A stretch of 30,583 nucleotides of DNA from UBA11606 sp039815945 (GCA_039815945.1 JBCBYI010000017.1:1-30583); one strand, 5' to 3'. Shown: positions 16,661 through 25,353, numbered from the stretch's first letter. Numbers and translations: made by a program. Notes: generated from the sequence alone by a model not told the origin.

Positions 16661-17623
16661 ATGAGCGTCGAACGAGCAGTGATCCCGGCCGACGATCTCG
16701 GTGCGGCCATCGAGCGATTCGAGGCCGAGGGCTATCGGCTGGCCACGATCTCGCCGGCCGATGATCCGCGGGTGGCCGACCTCGACGGGCCCGAGCGGTC
16801 GGTGCGCCTCGACGTCACCGCCACCGAAGCGGCGGTCATCACGGTCGAGCCGCAGCCGCTCGCGATTCCCGACCTCGTCCCCGAGCTCGTGATCTCCCGT
16901 GTCGCCGACGCCGAGCACGGCACCGGTCGGGCGGGCATGCAGTACCGCGATCTGATTCCGAGCCGACTCGGCGGCCGCTTCATCGCGTCGCACATCGCCA
17001 TCACCGAGGGCGGCCCGGTGCCCGACTACGTGCATCATCATGCCGTTCGCTTCCAGTTGATCTTCTGCAACGCCGGCTGGGTGAAGGTCGTCTACGAGGA
17101 TCAGGGCGAGCCGTTCGTCATGCATCCCGGCGACTGTGTGATCCAGCCACCCCACATCCGCCACCGGGTGCTGGAATCGAGCGACGAACTCGAGGTCGTC
17201 GAGATCGGGTGCCCGGCCGAGCACGACACCCATCGCGAGCACGATCTCGAGCTTCCGAACGGCGTCGGCGACCCGGGTCGCGAGTGGGATGGCCAGCGCT
17301 TCGTCCGCCATGTCGATGGCGACGGCGATTGGGAGCCGTGGCGCCAAGACGGCTGGATCGCCCAGCCCTTCGGTATCGCCGCCGCCACCGGCGGGCTCGC
17401 CGAGGCTCGGCTGGTCAAGCCACAGGCGTGCGAGCCGGGCGAACTCGTCACGCACGTCGGCGAGTTCGAATTCCTGTTCGTGCGCTCGGGCGAGGTCACC
17501 TTCGCCGACGAGGCCGGCGAGACAACGCTGGGGCCGGGCGACTCGATCGTCGTCCCGGCCGGCCATGCGCATCGGTTGGTGGCCGACTCGGCCGAACTGC
17601 TCGAGGTCGCCCTCCCGGGCTGA
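16661..17623 (+). CDS. Bicupin protein
   Basis: 320 residues from ATG 16661, four bases after the glnS stop, so probably in the same transcript. Two cupin barrels are visible. The first (about 100-190) contains VPDYVHHHAVRFQLIFCNAG, where the His cluster and Gln can hold a metal, and GDCVIQPPHIRHRV as the second motif with its closing His. The second (about 235-320) has THVGEFEFLFVRSGEVTF and GPGDSIVVPAGHAHRL. The N-terminal ~95 residues are not recognised. Bicupins include dioxygenases, oxalate decarboxylases and sugar isomerases, and no specific activity is indicated. No obvious functional link to tRNA charging. Confidence 0.85.
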   Translation: MSVERAVIPADDLGAAIERFEAEGYRLATISPADDPRVADLDGPERSVRLDVTATEAAVITVEPQPLAIPDLVPELVISRVADAEHGTGRAGMQYRDLIPSRLGGRFIASHIAITEGGPVPDYVHHHAVRFQLIFCNAGWVKVVYEDQGEPFVMHPGDCVIQPPHIRHRVLESSDELEVVEIGCPAEHDTHREHDLELPNGVGDPGREWDGQRFVRHVDGDGDWEPWRQDGWIAQPFGIAAATGGLAEARLVKPQACEPGELVTHVGEFEFLFVRSGEVTFADEAGETTLGPGDSIVVPAGHAHRLVADSAELLEVALPG

Positions 17624-17626
17624 ACT

Positions 17627-18139
17627 TCAGACCAGCATCGCCGGCGGGGGGCCGAGGATCTGCAGACCGTTGCGGGCGCCGGCCATGGCGACCGCTTCGG
17701 GATCCACGGGCCGCTCCTCGGGCATGAAGGGGTCGCTGGTCGGCTCACCGAGCTCGCCGACGAAGTTCTCGAACTGCAGCGGACCTTCGTGAGCAGCGCT
17801 GATGACGATGGCCCGGGCCTCGTCGGAGATCACCTGGAACGTGTGGGGCACGCCGTGCGGAAGCCAGGCGGTGGCGCCGGCCGTGCCGACGTACGAGTGC
17901 TCGCCGCTGGTGAAGCGAATGTCGCCCTCGAGCACGATCATCATCTCGTCCTCGGTCTCGTGGACGTGCAGCGGCGCCCCGAAGCCCTTCGGCATCGTGA
18001 ACTCGACGGCGGTCATCGACGCCTCGGCCGACGATGCGATCTTGGTCGTGGCGACGTGGTTGAGGAAGTGGCGGTGTTCGCCCTCACCGAAGTTGAGGAC
18101 GAAGGGCTGGTCGGTGGTGGGCAGTGCGCTGTTGTTCAT
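17627..18139 (-). CDS. Single-domain cupin protein
   Basis: 170 residues from the ATG complementary to 18137-18139. The frame is open upstream to 18526, but that part is antisense to the hydrolase gene and lacks similarity, so the ATG is used. The cupin core is PLHVHETEDEMMIVLEGDIRF (His/His/Glu metal ligands of motif 1) with TAWLPHGVPHTFQV (motif 2, closing His). Such small cupins include quercetin dioxygenase-like and stress proteins; the function here is unknown. It converges with the bicupin gene, three bases separating the stops, and lies downstream of the hydrolase/SARP gene on the same strand after 43 bases. Confidence 0.88.
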   Translation of the reverse strand: MNNSALPTTDQPFVLNFGEGEHRHFLNHVATTKIASSAEASMTAVEFTMPKGFGAPLHVHETEDEMMIVLEGDIRFTSGEHSYVGTAGATAWLPHGVPHTFQVISDEARAIVISAAHEGPLQFENFVGELGEPTSDPFMPEERPVDPEAVAMAGARNGLQILGPPPAMLV

Positions 18140-18182
18140 GGCGCCACCGTCCCGCGGCACGCTTTCGGAAACCTTCAGACGA

Positions 18183-19673
18183 TCAGGCGAAGGCGGCGTC
18201 GCGGCGCTCGCGAGCGGCCGCCTCGGCTGCGGGATCACCGGCGAGCTGCGCCGCTTCGACGGCGCCGTCGTGCGCGATCGCGTCGCCCTCGTCCCAGGCG
18301 AGGAGCAGGAGGGCGAGACGGGTCGCTTCGGCGGGGTCGGGCTGATCGAGCGCGGCCGACAGGAGCCGGTGACCGGCCTGTCGGGCGAGCGAGAGCGCCT
18401 CGTCGTGGGCGCCTCGACGCCAGTCCTCGGCCGCTTCCTCGGCGAGGAACGGTCCCGTGTGGAGCGCGATGATGGCGTCGTCGTCCTCGGCGGCGTGGAG
18501 GCGGACGAGGTCGATGTCGACCGCATCGAGATCGAGGGCGATGGTCTGACGATCGGCGTGCACGCCCCCGCGCAGTACGCGGCGGACGTTGGAGAGCAGC
18601 ACGGACAACCGGGACCCCCAGACGCTCGGGTCGGGTTCGTCGGGCCACAGGATCTCGGCGAGCTCCTCGCGACGAACGGGCCAACCGCGGGAGGCCGCCA
18701 GCCGTTTCACCAGGGTGCGGGCGCGCCTCGACCCCCACTCGCTCGTTGAGATCTCCTCGCCGTCGACGAGGACGGCGAAGCGACCGAGCGTGACGATCTC
18801 GACCTCGGGATGCGCCGGCGCTGGAGCAGGCCGCTCGGCCACGTGACCGGTGACGAAGCGCTCCATCTCATCGAGCCAGCCTTGGTCGCCGAGGAAGGCG
18901 TAGTGATCGTTCCCTTCGAGTTCGACGAAGGTGGCGTTCGGTGCCAGGTCCGCGATCTCTCGGCCGTATTCGTACGGCATGGCCGGGTCGCCCCGCCGGT
19001 GCAGCACGAGGATCGGACACTCGATCTCTGAGATGACGTCACGAACGTCCCAGTCCATCACCTGTACCAGAAGGTCGCGGATGCCCTGGGAGGAGGCGGC
19101 GAACCGTTCGTAGCGCCGATGCCACTGCACGAAGGCCTCATCGCCGAGGTGGTCAGGGGCGAAGAGTTCGAGTGTGCGTGACTCGTCGGTTCCCCACACG
19201 GCGGCGAACGCTTCGCGTCGGGCGATCTGGTCCTCGCGGTCGTACTCCGCTGGCATCATCACCGCGGCACAACCATGGAGGGTGATGCTCTTCACCCGAT
19301 CGGGATACGAGGCCGCGAACAGCAGCGCCAACGGCCCGCCCTCCGACTGGGCGAACAGATGCGCTCGGTCGACGTTCTCGGCATCGAAAACGGCCCGGAC
19401 GTCGTCGACGCGTTCATCGATACCGGGAACTTCCTGGGCGATGTCGGAGGCGCCGGTTCCGCGCTTGTCGAAGTGGATGAAATCGGAGAACGAACCAAGC
19501 CGTTCCAGCATCATCCGGAGACCCGGCCACTCCCAGCCGACCTCGATGTTCTGGGCCGAGGGCGGCAAAGCGACGATGATCTCGCTCCCGATGCCGAAGC
19601 GTTGGTACGCGATTCGACCACCACGAGCAGGAGCGAACCGTACGGACTCCGGCTGCATCGGCGGGATCTCCAC
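18183..19673 (-). CDS. Alpha/beta-hydrolase fused to a SARP/BTAD-type DNA-binding region
   Basis: 496 residues if read from the GTG complementary to 19671-19673; the ATG at 19658 has a better ribosome site (GGAG eight bases upstream) and may be the true start, giving 491. Residues about 10-280 are an alpha/beta-hydrolase with nucleophile elbow AQSEGG (Ser110), Asp229 in RRGDPAMPY and His257 in GNDHYAF, so the triad is complete. From about 290, VEIVTLGRFAVLVDGEEI starts an OmpR/SARP-like winged helix (RRARTLVKRLAAS, REELAEILWPDEP), followed by an alpha-helical BTAD-like part. SARP proteins activate transcription. The fusion suggests a regulator whose hydrolase domain senses or processes a ligand. 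It is 17 bases downstream of a nucleotide cyclase gene, probably one operon. Confidence 0.85.
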   Translation of the reverse strand: MEIPPMQPESVRFAPARGGRIAYQRFGIGSEIIVALPPSAQNIEVGWEWPGLRMMLERLGSFSDFIHFDKRGTGASDIAQEVPGIDERVDDVRAVFDAENVDRAHLFAQSEGGPLALLFAASYPDRVKSITLHGCAAVMMPAEYDREDQIARREAFAAVWGTDESRTLELFAPDHLGDEAFVQWHRRYERFAASSQGIRDLLVQVMDWDVRDVISEIECPILVLHRRGDPAMPYEYGREIADLAPNATFVELEGNDHYAFLGDQGWLDEMERFVTGHVAERPAPAPAHPEVEIVTLGRFAVLVDGEEISTSEWGSRRARTLVKRLAASRGWPVRREELAEILWPDEPDPSVWGSRLSVLLSNVRRVLRGGVHADRQTIALDLDAVDIDLVRLHAAEDDDAIIALHTGPFLAEEAAEDWRRGAHDEALSLARQAGHRLLSAALDQPDPAEATRLALLLLAWDEGDAIAHDGAVEAAQLAGDPAAEAAARERRDAAFA

Positions 19674-19690
19674 GGCGCCACCCTAGGAGG

Positions 19691-20893
19691 TCAGAGTTCG
19701 CAGACTGCGATCACCGGGGCGTCACGCCGGGCCTTTTCTGTTGCCGTTGCCAGGTCTGCGAGCTGGGTGAAGCTGGTGCGGTCGGGATCGATGTCGAGCG
19801 AGGCTCCGTCGTTGCCGGACAACCGCTCGACCAGGGGCTTGGAGGCGAGGATTCGCCCGCCGGTGGCGCATGCTTCGATGCGGGCCCCTTCGTTGACCTC
19901 GTCGCCCAGCGCGGTGACCTCGGCGCGGGCTGCGGTGTTGATGCTGCCCATGAAGACACTGGCTCCCCAGTGCAGCCCGAAGCGCACGACAAGGCCGTCT
20001 TCATCGAGACCCGATCGCTCCGCGACCCCGGCCATCGCCGCCTTGATGTCGCGCGCCGCGGCGATGCACGCCTGTGCGGCGGCGCTCTCGCTTCCGAGAC
20101 TCTCGACCGGGAAGAACGCGACCACGCCATCGCCGACGTGGCGCCCGACGATTCCTCCGTGATCAACGATTGCTTGGTCGGTCACCTTGATGATTCGCCG
20201 CACGAGATTGAAGTAGCCCGAGGTCGACATGGTCTTCGACAGCGCCGACGATCCCTCCAGGTCGCCGAACAGGATCGCCGATGGACGCCGTTTGGCCTGG
20301 CCCACCTGCTGCATGCGTCCGAGGTGGCCAAGGTCCTTGTCGTAGGCCATCCCGCCGAGCGTGGTCATCGGCACGGCCGGCTTCCAGCTCATGACCGTGC
20401 CGCGAGTGGCGCCCTCGGGATCGCGTAGACGAGTGATCGAGCCTTGAATGAACGTCGGTCGGTCGAGCCGACCGGTCGCCCCCCCGGTCACGCTTCTCAT
20501 TTCATCGTCGGAGGCCTCGTGTTCGTCGAGTTGGTCGACGACACGAGGATCGAGCCGTTCGGTGAGTTCGGCGACGCGCGAGCCGAAATCCGCGAGCATC
20601 ATCGGCGCCACGGCCCGGAGGCTGTCGACGAAGAAGCTCGCCTCGGCCGGCCCCACCGGCCAGGCCATCGACGTGTCGATCGACTCGGTCGAGAAGAAGT
20701 TCACATTGATGGTGACCGGAACGAGTTGGACGCCAAGACCGAACGACAGCCGCTGATGGTTGGAGTAGTAGATGATGTTCCACTCGGGGTCGACGATGTA
20801 GCACCACAGGCCGATTGCCTCGGCCGCTCGAGCAGCGCTCGCCAGAATCGGATCGTCAGGAAGTGGGCAGGGCTCGTCCGCCGGGATCAGCAC
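19691..20893 (-). CDS. Class III adenylate/guanylate cyclase with N-terminal sensory region
   Basis: 400 residues from the GTG complementary to 20891-20893; no better start lies between it and the upstream gene, so the start is moderately sure. Residues about 1-170 look PAS-like (LASAARAAEAIGLWCYIVDPEWNIIYYSN), followed by a linker and the catalytic domain (about 200-360). Metal-binding Asp211 (AILFGDLEGSSALS) and Asp255 (GRHVGDGVVAFFP) are present, as are Asn334 and Arg338 of the transition-state pair (ALGDEVNEGARIEA). The residue set therefore supports an active enzyme forming cAMP or cGMP from the NTP. There is no membrane helix, so it is soluble. It lies directly upstream of the hydrolase/SARP gene. 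Confidence 0.9.
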   Translation of the reverse strand: MLIPADEPCPLPDDPILASAARAAEAIGLWCYIVDPEWNIIYYSNHQRLSFGLGVQLVPVTINVNFFSTESIDTSMAWPVGPAEASFFVDSLRAVAPMMLADFGSRVAELTERLDPRVVDQLDEHEASDDEMRSVTGGATGRLDRPTFIQGSITRLRDPEGATRGTVMSWKPAVPMTTLGGMAYDKDLGHLGRMQQVGQAKRRPSAILFGDLEGSSALSKTMSTSGYFNLVRRIIKVTDQAIVDHGGIVGRHVGDGVVAFFPVESLGSESAAAQACIAAARDIKAAMAGVAERSGLDEDGLVVRFGLHWGASVFMGSINTAARAEVTALGDEVNEGARIEACATGGRILASKPLVERLSGNDGASLDIDPDRTSFTQLADLATATEKARRDAPVIAVCEL

Positions 20894-20942
20894 GTTTCGG
20901 ACTGTATGCGACTCGACCAGGCCGATGTCGGGGACGCGTGCC

Positions 20943-21926
20943 TCAGGCGTCGATGAGGAAGTCCGAGATCTGGATGTCCTCGACGCCGTAGTCCGCGAAG
21001 TTGTCGGCCATCCGACCGGCCATGTACTCCTTCCAACCAAAGGACCGGTAGCGGGCGGTGACGCCCTCGGCCGCCATGACCGCGGCCAACGGCTCGAGCG
21101 TCGCGTCGCGCGGCGGGTTGGAGAAGTAGGGGATCGAGTAGCGGCTCTGTTCGGTCATCGGCACGACCCGGTGGACCGCGGCCTTGTACTGATCGTTGGT
21201 CCAGACCTGCATGGCGTCGCCGAGGTTGACGACGATCGCACCGGCCATCGGCGGCACGTCGATCCAGCCGTGGGTGGTCGACTCGGCTTGGAGGCCGCCG
21301 GTGTCGTCCTGAAGGAGCAACGTCAGCACGCCCGGATCGGTGTGGTAGCCGAGCGCGGTCGGGCCCAGCTCGGCGAGACCGTCGCGCTGATCGGCCGGCA
21401 CCGGATCGCCGACAGGGTAGTGGTTGAGGCGGACCGCGGACGACGTGCGGGCATCGAGGAAACCGAGCTCCTCGGCGGTGTGCTCGCGACCCAGACCGAG
21501 CGCGTCGCGGATCACGCCGAGCGTGTCGCTCGCGAGGCGGGCGAAGGTGTCGTAGAACTCGACGAGGATTTCGGCGAACTCGACCCGGCCCTCGGGCCAT
21601 CGGTTGAGGTCGGCCGTGGGCCCGAACGGGTCGGCGTAGTCGAAGACCTCCTTGTGGTCCCGCTTGCGCTTGGTGAGCTCGCGATCCCAGTAGCCGAAGG
21701 GGTTGTCCTCCGTGCGCCGCACCGGGCCCTTCACCGTCTCGTTCTCAGCGAAGAAGGCGGCGGTGACGCGCCACATGTCGGCGATGAGTCGATCGGCGCC
21801 GTGCCCGACCAGCAAGAAGAAGCCGTGGTCGCGACACGCCGCATCGACCGCAGCGAGTTCGGTGGCCGACGGATTCGAGATGTCGAAGGTGGGGACGAGC
21901 GAACTGACGTCGGGGGTGAGGCTCAT
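20943..21926 (-). CDS. 2-oxoglutarate/Fe(II)-dependent oxygenase (isopenicillin N synthase-like)
   Basis: 327 residues from the ATG complementary to 21924-21926. The N-terminal DIOX_N part (FDISNPS, then AACRDHGFFLLVGHG) and C-terminal jelly roll are both there. The iron triad is His195-x-Asp197 (GYHTDPGVLTLLLQD) and His252 (AAVHRVVP), and the 2-oxoglutarate carboxylate-binding pair is Arg262-x-Ser264 (SRYSIPYF). Family members hydroxylate, desaturate or cyclise small molecules; the closest general pattern is the plant/actinobacterial IPNS-like group. It is upstream of the cyclase gene on the same strand with a 49-base gap, so co-transcription is possible. Substrate unknown. Confidence 0.93.
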   Translation of the reverse strand: MSLTPDVSSLVPTFDISNPSATELAAVDAACRDHGFFLLVGHGADRLIADMWRVTAAFFAENETVKGPVRRTEDNPFGYWDRELTKRKRDHKEVFDYADPFGPTADLNRWPEGRVEFAEILVEFYDTFARLASDTLGVIRDALGLGREHTAEELGFLDARTSSAVRLNHYPVGDPVPADQRDGLAELGPTALGYHTDPGVLTLLLQDDTGGLQAESTTHGWIDVPPMAGAIVVNLGDAMQVWTNDQYKAAVHRVVPMTEQSRYSIPYFSNPPRDATLEPLAAVMAAEGVTARYRSFGWKEYMAGRMADNFADYGVEDIQISDFLIDA

Positions 21927-21962
21927 GGGCCGAGGCTAGGCCAGGGCTAGGGTCGAACCCCA

Positions 21963-22526
21963 GTGAGCGATCGACCGCAACAGGCTCGTGCCGCCAAGAC
22001 ACGGCTGAAGCTCCTCGACGCCGCCGCCACCGTCGTGCGGCGTGACGGGATCCAGGCGATGACCCTCGCCCGGGTCGCCGACGAGGCCGGCGTCTCCAAA
22101 GGCGGTCTGCTCCACCATTTCGCCTCCAAACAGGAGCTCGTCACCGGGCTCCTCGAGCAGACACTCAGCGACGCGTCGTCGGGTCTCGACGAGCTCACCG
22201 CGGGCGAGGGCCGTGGTGCCTTCGCCAAGGCCTATCTCGAGTACGTGCGTCGACCCGACGAGCACCAGGCCGATGCCGCAACCGCCGTGTTCGCCGCGGC
22301 GGCCGCAGGCGACGGGGAACTGGGCCCGGCGGCCGATGTGTTCGAGGCCTGGCAGCAGCGCCTGATGCACGACGACGGACTCGATCCGGCGCTCGGCCTG
22401 TTGGCCCGCATCGTCGGTGATGGCCTGTGGCTCATCGACCTCTTCGGCCTGGCTCGTCCGTCGGTGGAGGAGCGAGCCTCGGTGATCGATCTGGTGGCGC
22501 GCCTCCTCGACGAGCCGGTAGAGTAA
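21963..22526 (+). CDS. TetR-family transcriptional regulator
   Basis: 187 residues from GTG 21963, divergent from the oxygenase gene with 36 bases between. The N-terminal helix-turn-helix is classic (RLKLLDAAATVVRRDGIQAMTLARVADEAGVSKGGLLHHFASKQEL); the C-terminal ligand domain resembles TetR_C_6-like regulators. Its TAA stop (22524-22526) lies at the left edge of a perfect 20-bp palindrome that precedes the GMC oxidoreductase gene, a probable operator. It therefore likely represses the downstream dehydrogenase in the absence of substrate. Confidence 0.92.
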   Translation: MSDRPQQARAAKTRLKLLDAAATVVRRDGIQAMTLARVADEAGVSKGGLLHHFASKQELVTGLLEQTLSDASSGLDELTAGEGRGAFAKAYLEYVRRPDEHQADAATAVFAAAAAGDGELGPAADVFEAWQQRLMHDDGLDPALGLLARIVGDGLWLIDLFGLARPSVEERASVIDLVARLLDEPVE

Positions 22527-22544
22527 CCGTCCAGCTGGACGGTT
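22525..22544. promoter_or_regulatory. Perfect 20-bp palindromic operator upstream of the GMC oxidoreductase
   Basis: AACCGTCCAG followed directly by its exact reverse complement CTGGACGGTT. The palindrome ends 14 bases before the ATG at 22559 and begins within the stop codon of the TetR gene. Its size and symmetry fit a TetR-dimer binding site; binding by the adjacent regulator is inferred. Confidence 0.7.
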
Positions 22545-22558
22545 TCCGAGGTGCGGCG

Positions 22559-24274
22559 ATGAGTGACGACGACAAGACCTACGACTACGTGATCGTGGGT
22601 GGCGGATCCGCGGGCTGTGCGATGGCGAACCGCCTGAGCGCCGATCCCAACAACGAGGTCCTGCTACTCGAAGCCGGCCGCCCCGACTACAAGTGGGACG
22701 TCTACATCCACATGCCCGCGGCGCTGATGTTCGCCATCGGCAACCGCCTCTACGACTGGAAGTACGAGTCCGAACCCGAGCCCGGCATGAGCGGCCGTCG
22801 GGTGTACCACGCCCGCGGCAAGGTCCTCGGCGGCTCGTCGAGCATCAACGGCATGATCTTCCAGCGGGGCAACCCGATGGACTACGACAAGTGGGGTCGT
22901 ATCCCCGGCATGGAGCAGTGGAGCTACGAGCACTGCCTGCCGTACTTCAAGCGCATGGAGACCTGCCTTGGCGCCGGCCCGAACCTCGACGCCTACGAGG
23001 GCGCCGAGCTGCGCGGCAACGACGGTCCGCTCACGATGGAGCGGGGCCCGGCCGAGACACCGCTGTTCGACGCCTGGCTGAAGGCCGGTGAGGAAGCCGG
23101 CTACGGCCGCACCGACGACGTCAACGGTTTCCAGCAGGAGGGCTTCGCCGCCTTCGACAAGAACGTGCATCGCGCCCGTCGGCTCTCGGCCGCCCGCGCC
23201 TACCTGCACCCGGTGCTCAAGCAGCGCCCGAATCTCACGCTCAAGACCCGCGCCCAGGCCGACAAGATCCTGTTCGAGGGCAACAGGGCCGTCGGCGTGC
23301 AGTACCGCCAGGGCCGCTTCGGCATCGGCATGTTGGGCGCCTCGACCAAGACGGTGAAGGCCAAGGAGGTCATCTCCTGCGGTGGTGCCTTCAACTCGCC
23401 ACAGCTGCTCCAGCTCTCCGGTATCGGCGACCGTGAACACCTCGAAGGCCTCGGCATCGACGTCGTGTCGCATCTGCCCGGCGTCGGCGAGAACATGCAG
23501 GATCACCTCGAGGTCTACATCCAGTACGCCTGCAAGGAGCCCGTGTCGATCCAGCCGCATCTGAAGTTCTGGAAGCGGCCCTTCATCGGGCTCGCCTGGC
23601 TCTTCCGTAAAGGCCCCGCGTCGTCGAACCACTTCGAGGCCGGCGCGTTCGTGCGTTCGAACGACGACGAGGCCTACCCGAATCTCATGTTCCACTTCCT
23701 GCCGATCGCCGTCCGCTACGACGGCTCGGCCCCGGAAGGTGGCCACGGCTACCAGGTTCACGTCGGGCCGATGTACTCCGATGCGCTCGGCACGGTGAAG
23801 ATCACGTCGACCGACCCGCGCCAGAAGCCGGCCGTCCAGTTCAACTACCTCACCACCGAGCAGGACCTGCGCGAGTGGCCTGAGGCCGTGCGTACCGCCC
23901 GCAAGATCCTCAACCAGCCGGCGTTCGACCGGTTCAACGGTGGCGAGATCTCGCCCGGACCGTCCGTGTCGACCGATCAAGAGATCATGGACTGGGTCGC
24001 CCGCGACGCCGAGACGGCGCTGCACCCGTCGTGCACCTGCAAGATGGGCCTCGCTGCGGATCCGATGGCGGTCGTGGATCCGTTCACCATGAAGGTCCAT
24101 GGCACCGAGGGCCTGCGGGTGGTCGACGCGTCGGTCATGCCGATCGTCTCGAACGGCAACATCTATGCACCGACGATGATGATCGCCGAGAAGGCCGCCG
24201 ACATCATCCTCGGTAACGAGCCGCTGCCCGCCGACCACACCCCGGTCTTTCGCCGCGACATCGAACCGGCGTGA
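22559..24274 (+). CDS. GMC-family FAD oxidoreductase (choline/alcohol dehydrogenase-like)
   Basis: 571 residues from ATG 22559, with GAGG upstream; the longer open frame to 22427 overlaps the TetR gene and is not used. The FAD fold YDYVIVGGGSAGCAMANRLS opens the protein, followed by VLLLEAGRPD and the GMC signature 1 region ARGKVLGGSSSINGMIFQRG, with signature 2 in GAFNSPQLLQLSGIG. The active-site His is in ALHPSCTCKMG (around residue 488) and the second catalytic position lies in VSNGNIYAPTMMIAEKAADIIL, where Asn occupies it. GMC enzymes oxidise alcohols such as choline or glucose or long-chain alcohols. Probably repressed through the palindrome just upstream. Confidence 0.94.
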   Translation: MSDDDKTYDYVIVGGGSAGCAMANRLSADPNNEVLLLEAGRPDYKWDVYIHMPAALMFAIGNRLYDWKYESEPEPGMSGRRVYHARGKVLGGSSSINGMIFQRGNPMDYDKWGRIPGMEQWSYEHCLPYFKRMETCLGAGPNLDAYEGAELRGNDGPLTMERGPAETPLFDAWLKAGEEAGYGRTDDVNGFQQEGFAAFDKNVHRARRLSAARAYLHPVLKQRPNLTLKTRAQADKILFEGNRAVGVQYRQGRFGIGMLGASTKTVKAKEVISCGGAFNSPQLLQLSGIGDREHLEGLGIDVVSHLPGVGENMQDHLEVYIQYACKEPVSIQPHLKFWKRPFIGLAWLFRKGPASSNHFEAGAFVRSNDDEAYPNLMFHFLPIAVRYDGSAPEGGHGYQVHVGPMYSDALGTVKITSTDPRQKPAVQFNYLTTEQDLREWPEAVRTARKILNQPAFDRFNGGEISPGPSVSTDQEIMDWVARDAETALHPSCTCKMGLAADPMAVVDPFTMKVHGTEGLRVVDASVMPIVSNGNIYAPTMMIAEKAADIILGNEPLPADHTPVFRRDIEPA

Positions 24275-24293
24275 CGCGGGTCGGCCTCGGAGG

Positions 24294-24758
24294 TCAGTCC
24301 GCGTCGGTGGGGGTGCTGGCCAGCAGGCGCTCGAAGATCAGCGTCAGCGTCGCCACGTCGTCGTCGGACAGATGATCGAAGACATGACGCCGTGCCGCAG
24401 CCACGTGGCCGGGAGCAGCCGCCTCGATCAGTGCTCGCCCCGACGCGGTGATGTGCACCATCGAACTTCGCGCGTCGTCGGGGCAGGGCTCGCGGTGGAG
24501 CAGACCCCGCTGCTCCATCCGACGGATCTGATGTGAGAGGCGGCTGCGGTCCCAGAAGATCTGTGCGCGGAGCTCGCGGGAGCGCAGCACCCCGTCGGGA
24601 GCCTCCGAGAGCGGTACCAGCACCGCGTAGTCGGCGTCGGACATGCCCGACTCGCGCGCGAGTTGACCGTTGAGCGCGGTCGTCAGCTCGTGGTTGAGCC
24701 GAACCCAACTCCGCCACATGCGGCCCTCATGCTCGTCGAGCCATTCCGGTTCCGTCAT
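24294..24758 (-). CDS. MarR-family transcriptional regulator
   Basis: 154 residues from the ATG complementary to 24756-24758. The winged helix is readable: SDADYAVLVPLSEAPDGVLRSRELRAQIFWDRSRLSHQIRRMEQRGLLHRE, with the wing PDDARSSMVHITASGRAL. Helical flanks form the dimer. It is divergent from a YceI-family gene, and the 88-base region between carries a 17-bp inverted repeat, so it probably represses both its own gene and yceI. Many MarR proteins respond to phenolic compounds or oxidants; the signal is unknown here. Confidence 0.92.
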   Translation of the reverse strand: MTEPEWLDEHEGRMWRSWVRLNHELTTALNGQLARESGMSDADYAVLVPLSEAPDGVLRSRELRAQIFWDRSRLSHQIRRMEQRGLLHREPCPDDARSSMVHITASGRALIEAAAPGHVAAARRHVFDHLSDDDVATLTLIFERLLASTPTDAD

Positions 24759-24779
24759 CGCCCGGATCGTAGCGAAATG

Positions 24780-24824
24780 GTTGACGTATCAGCAAACTGC
24801 CTCTAGCTTTGCTGACACATCAAC
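24780..24824. promoter_or_regulatory. Inverted-repeat operator and promoter between marR and yceI
   Basis: Arms GTTGACGTATCAGCAAA (24780-24796) and TTTGCTGACACATCAAC (24808-24824) are inverted copies with 15 of 17 matches. Each arm also contains a smaller TTGAnnnnTCA half-palindrome, as expected for two MarR dimers. A -35-like TTGACG (24781-24786) and -10-like TAGCTT (24804-24809), 17 bases apart, point towards yceI, so bound repressor would cover the promoter. Confidence 0.65.
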
Positions 24825-24846
24825 AACAGCGATCGAGGAATCCCCC

Positions 24847-25353
24847 ATGACCACCACCCTCCCCACCGGCACCTGGATGCTCACGCCCGACACCTCCGTC
24901 GCGCTGACGGTGAAGAAGCTCAAGCTGATCACCGTCGACGCGACCGTCGCCGTCGACGAGGGCTCGATCACCATCGGTGCCGATGGTGCGGTCGAGTCCG
25001 TGAGTGCGGCGCTCGACGCAAGCTCGTTCGCCAGCGGGAACGACAAGCGCGACGAGCACGTCCGCAGTGATGACTTCCTCGACACCGAGCAGCACCGAGC
25101 GATCACGTTCGCGGCAACCGACACGACGGCGGTCGACGGCGCCCACCGCGTCGCCGGCGAACTGCGGATCAAGGGAACGGCCTACCCCGTGAGCCTCACC
25201 GTCGACGACGTCACCGTCGACGGCGAGAGCGGTGCGTTCACCGCCACCGCCACGATCGATCGCACCGCCGTCGGCGTCGCCAAGATGCCCTCGCTCGTGA
25301 TCGCCAAGATGATCGACGTTACGATCGCCGGGCGCGCCACCCTCCAGAGCTGA
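24847..25353 (+). CDS. YceI-family protein
   Basis: 168 residues from ATG 24847, with GAGGAA seven bases upstream. The YceI lipocalin-like barrel pattern is clear: TGTWMLTPDTSVALTVKKLKL at the start, DKRDEHVRSDDFLDTEQHRAITF in the middle, and ELRIKGTAYPVSLTVDDV. YceI proteins bind long polyisoprenoid lipids and are often secreted, but no signal peptide is present here, so it is probably cytosolic. Divergent from the MarR gene and likely controlled by it; induced YceI-like genes commonly accompany oxidative or solvent stress. Confidence 0.9.
   Translation: MTTTLPTGTWMLTPDTSVALTVKKLKLITVDATVAVDEGSITIGADGAVESVSAALDASSFASGNDKRDEHVRSDDFLDTEQHRAITFAATDTTAVDGAHRVAGELRIKGTAYPVSLTVDDVTVDGESGAFTATATIDRTAVGVAKMPSLVIAKMIDVTIAGRATLQS

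Noticed and set aside
14965..16710. 581-codon minus-strand frame opposite glnS
   Set aside because: Antisense shadow of an unmistakable synthetase.
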